A DNA stretch of 64,000 nt from Acetobacter oeni (GTDB lineage: Bacteria; Pseudomonadota; Alphaproteobacteria; Acetobacterales; Acetobacteraceae), in assembly GCF_011516825.1 (NCBI RefSeq), contig NZ_WOTA01000010.1, forward strand, positions 62,001 through 126,000. Direction: 5' to 3'. Below the pieces are notes generated by a model. That model worked only from the letters and a program-made list of their open reading frames with translations. It made no database searches and was not told the DNA's origin. Numbering within the stretch: the stretch's first letter is position 1; every line of letters starts with the position of its first letter. The translations under genes were made by a program, and so were the position numbers. Positions 20,424 through 27,860 of the stretch are shown here, in pieces.

Positions 20424-21779
20424 TTGACACAGACAGACCCTCTGTCAGCCCCAAAGCTTTCCTTTGCGGAACGCCTTGGTATTCCCGCGCCCCTGTTCTG
20501 GGGTTTTGTCGGCCTTCTGTTTTTCATGATCGGTGACGGTGTCGAAGCCGGATATCTTGCGCCCTATCTGGAGGGGCACGGAATCACGTCGCGCGACACG
20601 GCGTTTCTGTTCACGATCTATGGAGTAACGGTTTCCATTTCCGCGTGGATGTCCGGCCCGCTTTCTGACCTGTGGGGCCCGAAGCGGGTCATGTGGATCG
20701 GTCTTGTCATCTGGGCCGTATTCGAGGTCGCGTTCCTGGCGGGTGGCGTTGAGACCGGCAGCTACTCTTTCATGCTGTTCGCCTATGCGATGCGCGGTTT
20801 TGGATATCCGCTGTTCACCTATGGCTTTCTCGTGTGGATTGCCGCGGCGACACCGGCACGTATGCTCGGCTCCGCGGCGGGATGGTTCTGGTTCGCGTTT
20901 TCCGGCGGCCTGCCAACTCTCGGGTCTCTGTTTGCCAGTTTCGCCATTCCGGTTATCGGAGAAATGTCGACATTCTGGGCCTCGCTCGGGATGGTGATGG
21001 TTGGCGGCCTTATGGCTCTGCTTCTCACGAAGGAACCGACGGGCAGCAAGCGTCTGGCTCCGAAAGAGACTGCCGCGTCCACGATCTTTTTCAGTTCACT
21101 GAGCATTCTGTGGCGTGAACCGAAGACCTTTATTGCGATGATCGTTCGTACGATCAACACATCTTCGGAATATGCGTTTCTTGTGATCATGCCGGCTTTC
21201 TTTACGAAAGTGATCGGCTTTTCCCTGTCGCAGTGGCTGCAGCTTCTGTCGATCGTGTTTCTGTCGAACATTCTCGTCAATCTGCTGTCGGGGATCTTCT
21301 CCGATCGTGTCGGGCACCGTACGGTCGTGGCTGTTGGCGGCGGCATCGGCGCGGCGATCATGGTTCCGGCGTTCTATTATGTTCCGCAGATGTATCCGGG
21401 GAACTTCTTTGTCGCTGCTGTGATCGGCGCGCTTTACGGCGCATCGCTGGCGGCTTTCGTTCCGCTGTCCGGTCTGGTTCCGCAGATCTGCCCGAAGGAA
21501 AAAGCGGCGGCTCTGTCGGCTCTGGGTCTTGGCGCGGGAGCCAGCACCTGGGTCGGGCCGGCCATTGTGACGTGGTTTGAATCCTGGCATGGCATTGAGG
21601 GGATCATCTGGATCTTCTCCGGCCTTTATGTGGCCTCGGCTCTTATGACGCTGGCTCTGACGGTCTCGCCGGAGGCGCGTCGTTATCTGGAAAAGATGGC
21701 GGTTCGCGAGCGCAATGCCAGCAAAGCCGCGGCACGCGGTGACATTGCGTCCGATCTTGCTCTTGGCGAGCGTGCCTGA
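20424..21779 (+). CDS. MFS transporter of the polyol permease type (RbtT/DalT/CsbX-like)
   Basis: A 12-span major facilitator of 451 residues. The N-terminal segment LFWGFVGLLFFMIGDGVEAGYLAPYL and the loop GPLSDLWGPKRVMWIG resemble the ribitol/arabitol permeases and CsbX. It probably takes up a sugar alcohol or related compound, and the substrate cannot be fixed by eye. The chosen start is TTG at 20424, which has GAGGAG nine bases upstream; the longer open frame upstream has no ribosome binding site. A strong terminator follows. No catabolic genes are linked. Confidence 0.85.
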   Translation: MTQTDPLSAPKLSFAERLGIPAPLFWGFVGLLFFMIGDGVEAGYLAPYLEGHGITSRDTAFLFTIYGVTVSISAWMSGPLSDLWGPKRVMWIGLVIWAVFEVAFLAGGVETGSYSFMLFAYAMRGFGYPLFTYGFLVWIAAATPARMLGSAAGWFWFAFSGGLPTLGSLFASFAIPVIGEMSTFWASLGMVMVGGLMALLLTKEPTGSKRLAPKETAASTIFFSSLSILWREPKTFIAMIVRTINTSSEYAFLVIMPAFFTKVIGFSLSQWLQLLSIVFLSNILVNLLSGIFSDRVGHRTVVAVGGGIGAAIMVPAFYYVPQMYPGNFFVAAVIGALYGASLAAFVPLSGLVPQICPKEKAAALSALGLGAGASTWVGPAIVTWFESWHGIEGIIWIFSGLYVASALMTLALTVSPEARRYLEKMAVRERNASKAAARGDIASDLALGERA

Positions 21780-21810
21780 AGACAGGCGGCGTTTCTGCTG
21801 ATGAGATACG

Positions 21811-21842
21811 AAACGGGGTCACTTCGGTGGCCCCGTTTTTTA
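21811..21842 (+). terminator. Rho-independent terminator after the MFS gene
   Basis: The inverted repeat ACGGGGTCAC-TTCG-GTGGCCCCGT is followed by T6, about 30 bases past the transporter stop codon. Confidence 0.92.
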
Positions 21843-21932
21843 TGTGGGGTATGGTTGCGGAAACGGGTCCGCTGCGCCAGAGACGACCGGAGTGCGCGCG
21901 CGGCGTGCTCCGGGGATGACAAGGGAGGCCGC

Positions 21933-22634
21933 ATGACTGACTCTCCGGTTCAGCTTGACGAGAGCTGGCGCCATGTTTTGCAGAAGGAATTCGACGCGCC
22001 TTACATGAAGGCGCTGAAGGCGTTCCTTGTGGAGGAGAAGAAGGCCGGAAAGGTTATCTTCCCGAAAGGCTCTGATATGTTCAGGGCGCTGAATCTGACG
22101 CCTCTCGGCTCGGTGAAGGTGGTGATCCTCGGGCAGGATCCCTATCACGGGGACGGGCAGGCGATGGGGCTGTGTTTCAGCGTGCGCCGGGGTGTTCGGG
22201 TGCCTCCGTCTCTGGTGAATATCTACAAGGAAATGCAGAGCGATCTTGGCATTCCGCCGGCGCGGCATGGCGATCTGACGCACTGGGCAAAGCAGGGTGT
22301 GCTGTTGCTGAACAGCGTGCTGACGGTTGAGCGGGGCCGCGCGGCGTCTCATCAGGGCAAGGGGTGGGAGCGTTTTACCGATGCTGTCATCGCCGCCGTC
22401 AACGCGCAGACCACGCCGGTCGTGTTTCTGCTGTGGGGCGCATATGCCCAGCGCAAGGCGGCCTGTGTGGATGCCACCCGGCATCTCGTTCTGAAAGGCC
22501 CTCATCCGTCTCCGCTATCCGCGCATAACGGTTTTTTCGGCGGGCATTATTTCTCGAAGGCGAATGCTTTTCTGGAGGAACACGGGCAGACGCCGATTGA
22601 CTGGCGTCTGCCGGAGGATGCGGCGGAGGACTGA
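21933..22634 (+). CDS. ung: Uracil-DNA glycosylase, family 1
   Basis: Ung removes uracil from DNA to start base excision repair. The water-activating loop GQDPYHG (Asp69), the uracil-binding segment [16 protein letters not shown] and the minor-groove loop HPSPLSAH are all present. The 233-residue length is typical. ATG 21933 is preceded by AAGGGAGG. The gene lies beyond the terminator of the MFS gene and is probably transcribed on its own. Confidence 0.97.
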   Translation: MTDSPVQLDESWRHVLQKEFDAPYMKALKAFLVEEKKAGKVIFPKGSDMFRALNLTPLGSVKVVILGQDPYHGDGQAMGLCFSVRRGVRVPPSLVNIYKEMQSDLGIPPARHGDLTHWAKQGVLLLNSVLTVERGRAASHQGKGWERFTDAVIAAVNAQTTPVVFLLWGAYAQRKAACVDATRHLVLKGPHPSPLSAHNGFFGGHYFSKANAFLEEHGQTPIDWRLPEDAAED

Positions 22635-22674
22635 CTGTCCGGCGGGCGGCAACAGCGGGCCGGAGAAGGCCGGA

Positions 22675-24093
22675 TCAGGTGACGTAGTACCGGACCAGAA
22701 CGGTGTGCAGGCAGGTGACGGACGCGATCACGAGCCAGAACGGGACCAGGCAGGTGATTGCGGTGCGTACGGTCTGGGGAGGCACATATTGCTGACGCCA
22801 TAACGGCAGCAGCAGAAAGGGCAGCAGCGGGAGAAAATACCGGCCCTGGACCCCGACGATGAAGGCCTCGCCGACCGGGGTGAATGTCAGATATTCCAGC
22901 AGGAAGATCAGTGCCACGGCGCCGGCGGGCAGGATAGCGTTTCCGACGCGACGGAACGGAGTGACGGGCGTGGCTCCGCGGGGTTGCGCTGCGATGATGA
23001 GGGTTCCCGCCAGAGCGACCAGGGCAAAATCGTAAAACCATCCGGGAAGCGGCGTATCGAGCCAGCCGAGAACGCCTGTCATTTCGTCGCGGAAGGGAAG
23101 ACCTTCCATGCCCTGATGATCGGAGAACGCCGCGATGACCAGCCGGGGAAGCAACAACGGATGATGCAGCAGATTCGACAGTTGTCTGCCGGGTGATGAG
23201 GCGGCCCATAACGGCACGAGGACAAAGGCGCGGACGATCACGGACCACAGGCCGATCAGGCCGACGGAGGCCGCGCAGAACCACATGAGGCGGCGGCGGG
23301 TGGCGGTGGTTGCCAGCAGCAGGGGGGCGAGAAGCAGCGGGGCGTAGGCCGGGCGTCCGAGGGACATGAGTGTCAGAGCCGCGAAGAGGGCGGCGGGCGT
23401 CTGCCAGCCGGCGCGGAGGGAGGACCCGGCGGTGTTCAGGGCTCGCAACAGGCCACATGTTGCCAGCGCGGCGGCGCAGATGATGAGGCCGTCCTGACTG
23501 ACAGAGGCGAAGAGCGAGAGCGTCATCGGCAGGGACAGCACGACGGTCAGGAAAGCGGCCCCGCCGCCGGCCAGGGCGATGGCCAGGCTCGCCAGCACGA
23601 TGCAGGTCAGTCCGTTTGTAAACCGGCTGAGTTCGAGAGCTCTGGCGACGTTCACATGCATCAGCCGGGCGGCGGCCAGACCGGCGGCTCCCGGGATGTA
23701 GAGGAGTGGCGAATAGATCGTGGTATTGGAGAAGGGCTGGAAGCCGCGCTCTCCCATGCGGATGGCGGCACCACGCGCTGCCATGTCGGGTGTGACTTTC
23801 ATCTCCGGATGCCCGCGGATGACACCGTAGATGGCGTCCAGGCGATTGATGCCGAGATCGACCACGCCGCCTGACTGTGGTGGGGAGCCGGTTCGCCTGG
23901 CGATCAGTGTTCCGGACAGGATCTGATCTTCACGGCTGAAATGATTGAATTCGTCGGAGTTTTCGAAGGGCGGGACGATGAGGGTCAGCAGGCTGATGGC
24001 GATCAGCGCGCAGCAGAAATAGAGCAGAGCCAGAGTCCGGGGACGCGCTGTCTGCGTCGCTCCCTCCGAGAGAACACTCAGGGTCTGCTTCAT
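22675..24093 (-). CDS. DUF2142-type polytopic membrane protein
   Basis: A 472-residue protein with about eleven hydrophobic segments. The motif after the first span, PPFENSDEFNHFSREDQILSG, matches the PPF..PDE..HF signature of DUF2142 proteins, which are distant relatives of GT-C glycosyltransferases and often occur in surface polysaccharide loci. A large periplasmic loop follows (residues about 45-130). The acidic pair in SDE is where a GT-C catalytic aspartate would lie, so a lipid-linked sugar transferase role is possible but unproven. Confidence 0.75.
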   Translation of the reverse strand: MKQTLSVLSEGATQTARPRTLALLYFCCALIAISLLTLIVPPFENSDEFNHFSREDQILSGTLIARRTGSPPQSGGVVDLGINRLDAIYGVIRGHPEMKVTPDMAARGAAIRMGERGFQPFSNTTIYSPLLYIPGAAGLAAARLMHVNVARALELSRFTNGLTCIVLASLAIALAGGGAAFLTVVLSLPMTLSLFASVSQDGLIICAAALATCGLLRALNTAGSSLRAGWQTPAALFAALTLMSLGRPAYAPLLLAPLLLATTATRRRLMWFCAASVGLIGLWSVIVRAFVLVPLWAASSPGRQLSNLLHHPLLLPRLVIAAFSDHQGMEGLPFRDEMTGVLGWLDTPLPGWFYDFALVALAGTLIIAAQPRGATPVTPFRRVGNAILPAGAVALIFLLEYLTFTPVGEAFIVGVQGRYFLPLLPFLLLPLWRQQYVPPQTVRTAITCLVPFWLVIASVTCLHTVLVRYYVT

Positions 24094-24235
24094 CCGCTGT
24101 GATCCGCTGTCAGCATGTTGCGTCCCTTACCTTTGTCCCCGGGCCGGAAATGTCCGGGAGTCGGACGAGACCACGCCCTCAGCAGATACGGCTTTGGTCG
24201 CATAAGTGTTGAGGTGTGATTTTTTCACAGATCCC

Positions 24236-24344
24236 GGCGCCCTGATCTGCTGATAAACAAACCGGTTTTCAGAGGCTCCTGGCCTTTGGTGGATTTCAGG
24301 GCAAGACCCTGAGCAAAGCGGCGATTCTTAACGGGAACAGAGCA
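24236..24344 (-). repeat. Dispersed hairpin repeat, copy 5 (shorter)
   Basis: On the minus strand it reads CTCTGTTCCCGTTAAG, GCTCAGGGTCTTGCCCTGAA, CCACCAAAGGCC and GTTTATCAGCAGATCAGGG. It aligns closely with copy 1, including the upstream CTCTGTTC.CGTTAAG part, but lacks the 3' GGGCAGAGCC end. It lies between the DUF2142 gene and ppa. Confidence 0.75.
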
Positions 24345-24458
24345 CGGATAAACACCCGCGCTCCCTTCCGGGAGGCGGGTCGGCTGTCCTTTTCAGGACG
24401 GGAACCCGGCCAGCTTCCGCACTGTTTCTGTCCGCACGGAACGAGCCGGATCCGGGCC

Positions 24459-24983
24459 TTATTTCTTCGCGGCTTTCAGAGCGGCCTGGATCAGTTCGCC
24501 GGCGCGGGCCTTGTCGCCCCAGCCGGTGACTTTCACCCATTTGCCCTTCTCCAGGTCTTTATACTTGGTGAAGAAGTGTTCGATCGCCTGGATGGTGATC
24601 TCGGGCAGATCCTCGATCTTCTCTACTTTCGAGAATTCCGGATGGACCTTGTCATGGGGCACGCAGAGGATTTTCTCATCCTGTCCGGCTTCGTCTTCCA
24701 TCAGCAGCACGCCGATCGGACGGGCGCGGATCACGCAGCCCGGCACGACGTTGCGTGGTGTGAGCACCATCGCGTCGGCCGGGTCGCCGTCGGCGGCGAG
24801 TGTGCCCGGGATAAAGCCGTAGGCGGCGGGGTAGGCCATTGGCGTGAACAGGAAGCGGTCAACGAACAGGGCACCGCTTTCCTTATCGATCTCGTATTTG
24901 ACCTGCGATCCCTGCGGGATCTCGATCACGACATTGATGTCGTTCGGCACATCCTTGCCGGGGGAAATTTTCGATACGTCCAT
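24459..24983 (-). CDS. ppa: Inorganic pyrophosphatase (family I)
   Basis: The soluble enzyme hydrolyses pyrophosphate and drives biosynthetic reactions forward. The 174-residue product has the active-site signature DGDPADAMV with Asp65, Asp67 and Asp70 (the same numbers as in the E. coli enzyme), KYEIDKESG and [11 protein letters not shown]. The start is the ATG of MDVSKI because GGAGC lies seven bases upstream; six further codons to an upstream start lack support. Monocistronic. Confidence 0.96.
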   Translation of the reverse strand: MDVSKISPGKDVPNDINVVIEIPQGSQVKYEIDKESGALFVDRFLFTPMAYPAAYGFIPGTLAADGDPADAMVLTPRNVVPGCVIRARPIGVLLMEDEAGQDEKILCVPHDKVHPEFSKVEKIEDLPEITIQAIEHFFTKYKDLEKGKWVKVTGWGDKARAGELIQAALKAAKK

Positions 24984-25130
24984 CGGGCTGCTCCGTCTCA
25001 ATAATGGCGGGCGGCAGCCTATCCGGGTGGAGACCTGTTGCCAAGCGGAAGCATTGCGGCTGAACCGGCAGACTGTGCGAAGTCACGTCTTGCAAAAAAT
25101 GTCGGGTTGAGCGATCAGGGGGTCGCCTGC

Positions 25131-25204
25131 GCGCCCGTAGCTCAACTGGTTAGAGCGGGCCGCTCATAACGGTCTGGTTGCGGGTTCAAGTCCTGCCGGG
25201 CGCA
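25131..25204 (+). tRNA. tRNA with CAT anticodon (Met elongator or Ile2)
   Basis: A 74-base cloverleaf: acceptor GCGCCCG/CGGGCGC, D arm TAGCTCAACTGGTTAGAGC, anticodon arm GGCCG-CTCATAA-CGGTC, T arm GCGGG-TTCAAGT-CCTGC. CCA is not encoded. The anticodon CAT could belong to elongator Met or to lysidine-modified Ile2; the TTCAAGT T-loop is like that of E. coli Ile2, but sequence alone does not settle it. Confidence 0.9.
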
Positions 25205-25311
25205 GGCACACCATGTCGCGGGCTTTTTCGCGCTGATGTGGTAACCTCGCTTTCAGCTTTCCGGTCCGGGATCGGCCGTTTTTCACCGCTCGTCTTTCAG
25301 GAGTTCGTCTC

Positions 25312-26991
25312 ATGGCGCCCTATCAATATGTCTATGTGATGAAGGATCTGACCAAGGCCTATCCGGGCGGTCGCGAGGTCTTCAAAGGCATTACCCTTTC
25401 CTTCATGCCTGGCGCCAAGATCGGCGTGCTCGGTGTGAACGGCGCCGGTAAATCGACCCTGCTCAAGATCATGGCCGGGATCGACAAGGAATACGGCGGC
25501 GAAGCGTGGGCCGCAGAAGGCGTGCGGGTCGGCTATCTGGAGCAGGAGCCGAAGCTCGATCCGAAGCTGACGGTCGGCGAGAATGTCGCTCTGGGTTTTG
25601 GCGATCTGAAGAAGGCGCTGGACCGGTTCAATGAAATTTCGATGAAGTTCGCCGAGCCGATGGAAGAGGATGAGATGAATGCTCTCCTTGCCGAGCAGGC
25701 CGAGCTTCAGGAGAAGATCGACGCGGGCGACGGCTGGGAGCTTGATCGCAAGCTGGAAATCGCGCTGGACGCCCTGCGCTGTCCGCCTGCCGACAGCCCT
25801 GTGGACAAGTTGTCCGGTGGTGAGCGGCGTCGCGTGGCGCTCTGTCGTCTGCTGCTTGAGAAACCCGAACTGCTGCTGCTCGATGAGCCGACCAACCATC
25901 TCGACGCGGAGAGTGTGGCCTGGCTGGAAAAGACGCTGCGCGACTATCAGGGCACGGTCATGGTCATCACCCATGACCGCTACTTCCTCGACAACGTGAC
26001 CAACTGGATTCTCGAAATCGAGCGTGGGCGCGGCTATCCGTTCGAGGGCAATTATTCGTCCTGGCTGACCCAGAAGCGCAAGCGTCTGGCCCAGGAAGAG
26101 AAGGAAGAGAGTTCCCGTCAGCGCGCTCTTGCGGCGGAGCAGGAGTGGATCGCCTCCAGCCCGAAGGCGCGTCAGACCAAGAGCCGCGCCCGTATCACGA
26201 AATACGAGGAGATGCTGGCGCAGAGTGCCGAGAAGGTTAATGGTACGGCTGACATCGTCATCACGCCCGGTCCGCGTCTTGGCAATGTGGTCATTGAGGC
26301 GGAAGATCTCAGCAAGGGCTTTGGCGACCGGCTGCTGATCGACGATCTCAGCTTCAAGCTGCCGCCTGGTGGCATTGTCGGTGTGATCGGGCCGAACGGC
26401 GCGGGTAAATCCACTCTGTTCAAGATGATTACCGGGCAGGAGCAGCCGGACAGCGGCAAGCTGATTGTCGGTGACACCGTGAAGCTCGGTTACGTCGATC
26501 AGTCCCGTGACAGTCTGGATGACAACAAGAACGTCTGGGAAGAAATTTCGGGCGGCACGGATGTCATCTATCTGGGCAAGCGGGCCGTTCCGTCACGCGC
26601 CTATGTCGGGGCCTTCAACTTCAAGGGGGCCGACCAGCAGAAGAAGGTCGGGATTCTGTCGGGCGGTGAGCGCAACCGTGTTCATCTTGCTAAGATGCTT
26701 CGCAAGGAAAGCAATGTTCTTCTGCTCGATGAGCCGACCAACGATCTCGACGTCGACACGCTGCGCGCGCTCGAAGACGCGCTGGCCGAATATCCGGGCT
26801 GTGCGGTGATCATCACGCATGATCGCTGGTTTCTGGATCGTCTCGCAACGCATATCCTTGCGTTTGAGGGAGACAGCCATGTCGAGTGGTTCGAAGGAAA
26901 CTTCGAGGCCTATGAAGCTGACAAGCGACGTCGTCTCGGGGATGCGGCTACGGAGCCGAGCCGTATCAAATACCGTCCTCTGGCGCGCTGA
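25312..26991 (+). CDS. ettA: Energy-dependent translational throttle protein EttA (ABC-F)
   Basis: A cytoplasmic ABC-F ATPase that binds the ribosomal E site and gates entry into elongation according to ADP/ATP. The 559-residue protein has two nucleotide-binding domains: Walker A GVNGAGKSTLLKI and GPNGAGKSTLFKM, signatures LSGGERRRVAL and LSGGERNRVHL, and Walker B LLLDEPTNHLD and LLLDEPTNDLD. A charged linker (KRKRLAQEEKEESSRQRA) between them fits the P-site tRNA interaction motif. The start MAPYQYVYVMKDLTK is the usual EttA N-terminus and has GGAG upstream. Confidence 0.96.
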   Translation: MAPYQYVYVMKDLTKAYPGGREVFKGITLSFMPGAKIGVLGVNGAGKSTLLKIMAGIDKEYGGEAWAAEGVRVGYLEQEPKLDPKLTVGENVALGFGDLKKALDRFNEISMKFAEPMEEDEMNALLAEQAELQEKIDAGDGWELDRKLEIALDALRCPPADSPVDKLSGGERRRVALCRLLLEKPELLLLDEPTNHLDAESVAWLEKTLRDYQGTVMVITHDRYFLDNVTNWILEIERGRGYPFEGNYSSWLTQKRKRLAQEEKEESSRQRALAAEQEWIASSPKARQTKSRARITKYEEMLAQSAEKVNGTADIVITPGPRLGNVVIEAEDLSKGFGDRLLIDDLSFKLPPGGIVGVIGPNGAGKSTLFKMITGQEQPDSGKLIVGDTVKLGYVDQSRDSLDDNKNVWEEISGGTDVIYLGKRAVPSRAYVGAFNFKGADQQKKVGILSGGERNRVHLAKMLRKESNVLLLDEPTNDLDVDTLRALEDALAEYPGCAVIITHDRWFLDRLATHILAFEGDSHVEWFEGNFEAYEADKRRRLGDAATEPSRIKYRPLAR

Positions 26992-27201
26992 CTCATCCGG
27001 CGCGGCCTGTCAGCGGCCGGATGACGGCTACGCCCGGATGGTTTGTCCGGGCCGTGGAGCGGGCCTGATGGCGGGCGGTGTTCTGAACGTGACTGGCGGG
27101 TCCGGAGCTTCGGAATCCTGTCTGTTCAGCAGGCCGGAGCGCGGGCTCCTCTGGTTCCGGCCGGGTTCTCCGGGCCTGGCTGTCCCGCACAACACAGTTC
27201 A

Positions 27202-27708
27202 ATGAAGCTCAATGCCATTCGCACGGCCCGTCTTGTGCTGGAGCCGGTTTCCTGGCGTGACATGGATGATATTGCCCGTCTGAAATCCGATGGCGGGGCG
27301 TTCGGTATGATGCTGGGCGGGGTCAGAAACCGTCAGCAGGCCGAAGAGGAAATGGCCGCTGACATTTCCTGCCGTGCCCGTCATGGCTCCGGCATTTTTA
27401 CGATCCGCGAAAATGGCCGGCTGGTGGGTATCACCGGCGTTCATGAACGTCCGGACGGGCGTGGCATGGCGCTGCGTTTTGCGATTTATCCCTGGGCGGC
27501 CGGGCGTGGTCTGGCGCGGGAGGCGGCGGCGGCGGCTCTGCGGCAGGCGCATGCGGCGGGCATCCATCGCGTGATTGCCATTGCCCGCGAGACCAATATT
27601 GCCTCACGCAAAGTGCTGGGCGGGATCGGGATGCGCGTCTGTGACCGTTTTGATCGGGACGGTCAGGAGATGCTTGTCTTTGAGAGCGAAGTGACCGGCG
27701 CGGACTGA
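27202..27708 (+). CDS. GNAT-family N-acetyltransferase
   Basis: A 168-residue acetyltransferase of the RimJ/RimL-like group: TARLVLEPVSWRDMDDIARL at the N-terminus, the acyl-CoA loop WAAGRGLAREAAAAALRQA, and the NIASRKVLGGIGM segment near the end. No strong ribosome binding site precedes ATG 27202, but upstream in-frame sequence is not protein-like. The substrate is unknown (protein N-terminus, antibiotic or small amine). Confidence 0.85.
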   Translation: MKLNAIRTARLVLEPVSWRDMDDIARLKSDGGAFGMMLGGVRNRQQAEEEMAADISCRARHGSGIFTIRENGRLVGITGVHERPDGRGMALRFAIYPWAAGRGLAREAAAAALRQAHAAGIHRVIAIARETNIASRKVLGGIGMRVCDRFDRDGQEMLVFESEVTGAD

Positions 27709-27798
27709 CCGGCGAAACTTTGTCCCGGCCTCCGCAAAGGGGCTCAGTTTCTTTGATCCCGGTTTGTCCGGTCTTTTTGGAAAGTCTGTCAGCGCACA

Positions 27799-27836
27799 AA
27801 AAAGCCGTGACGGGGTTTATCCCGTCACGGCTTTTC
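27799..27836. terminator. Bidirectional terminator
   Basis: A perfect 15-bp inverted repeat, AAAAGCCGTGACGGG-GTTTAT-CCCGTCACGGCTTTT, flanked by A-run and T-run, between the convergent GNAT and Hint-domain genes. It should end both transcripts. Confidence 0.95.
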
Positions 27837-27860
27837 AGAGAGGCCTGCTTTTTCTGAAGA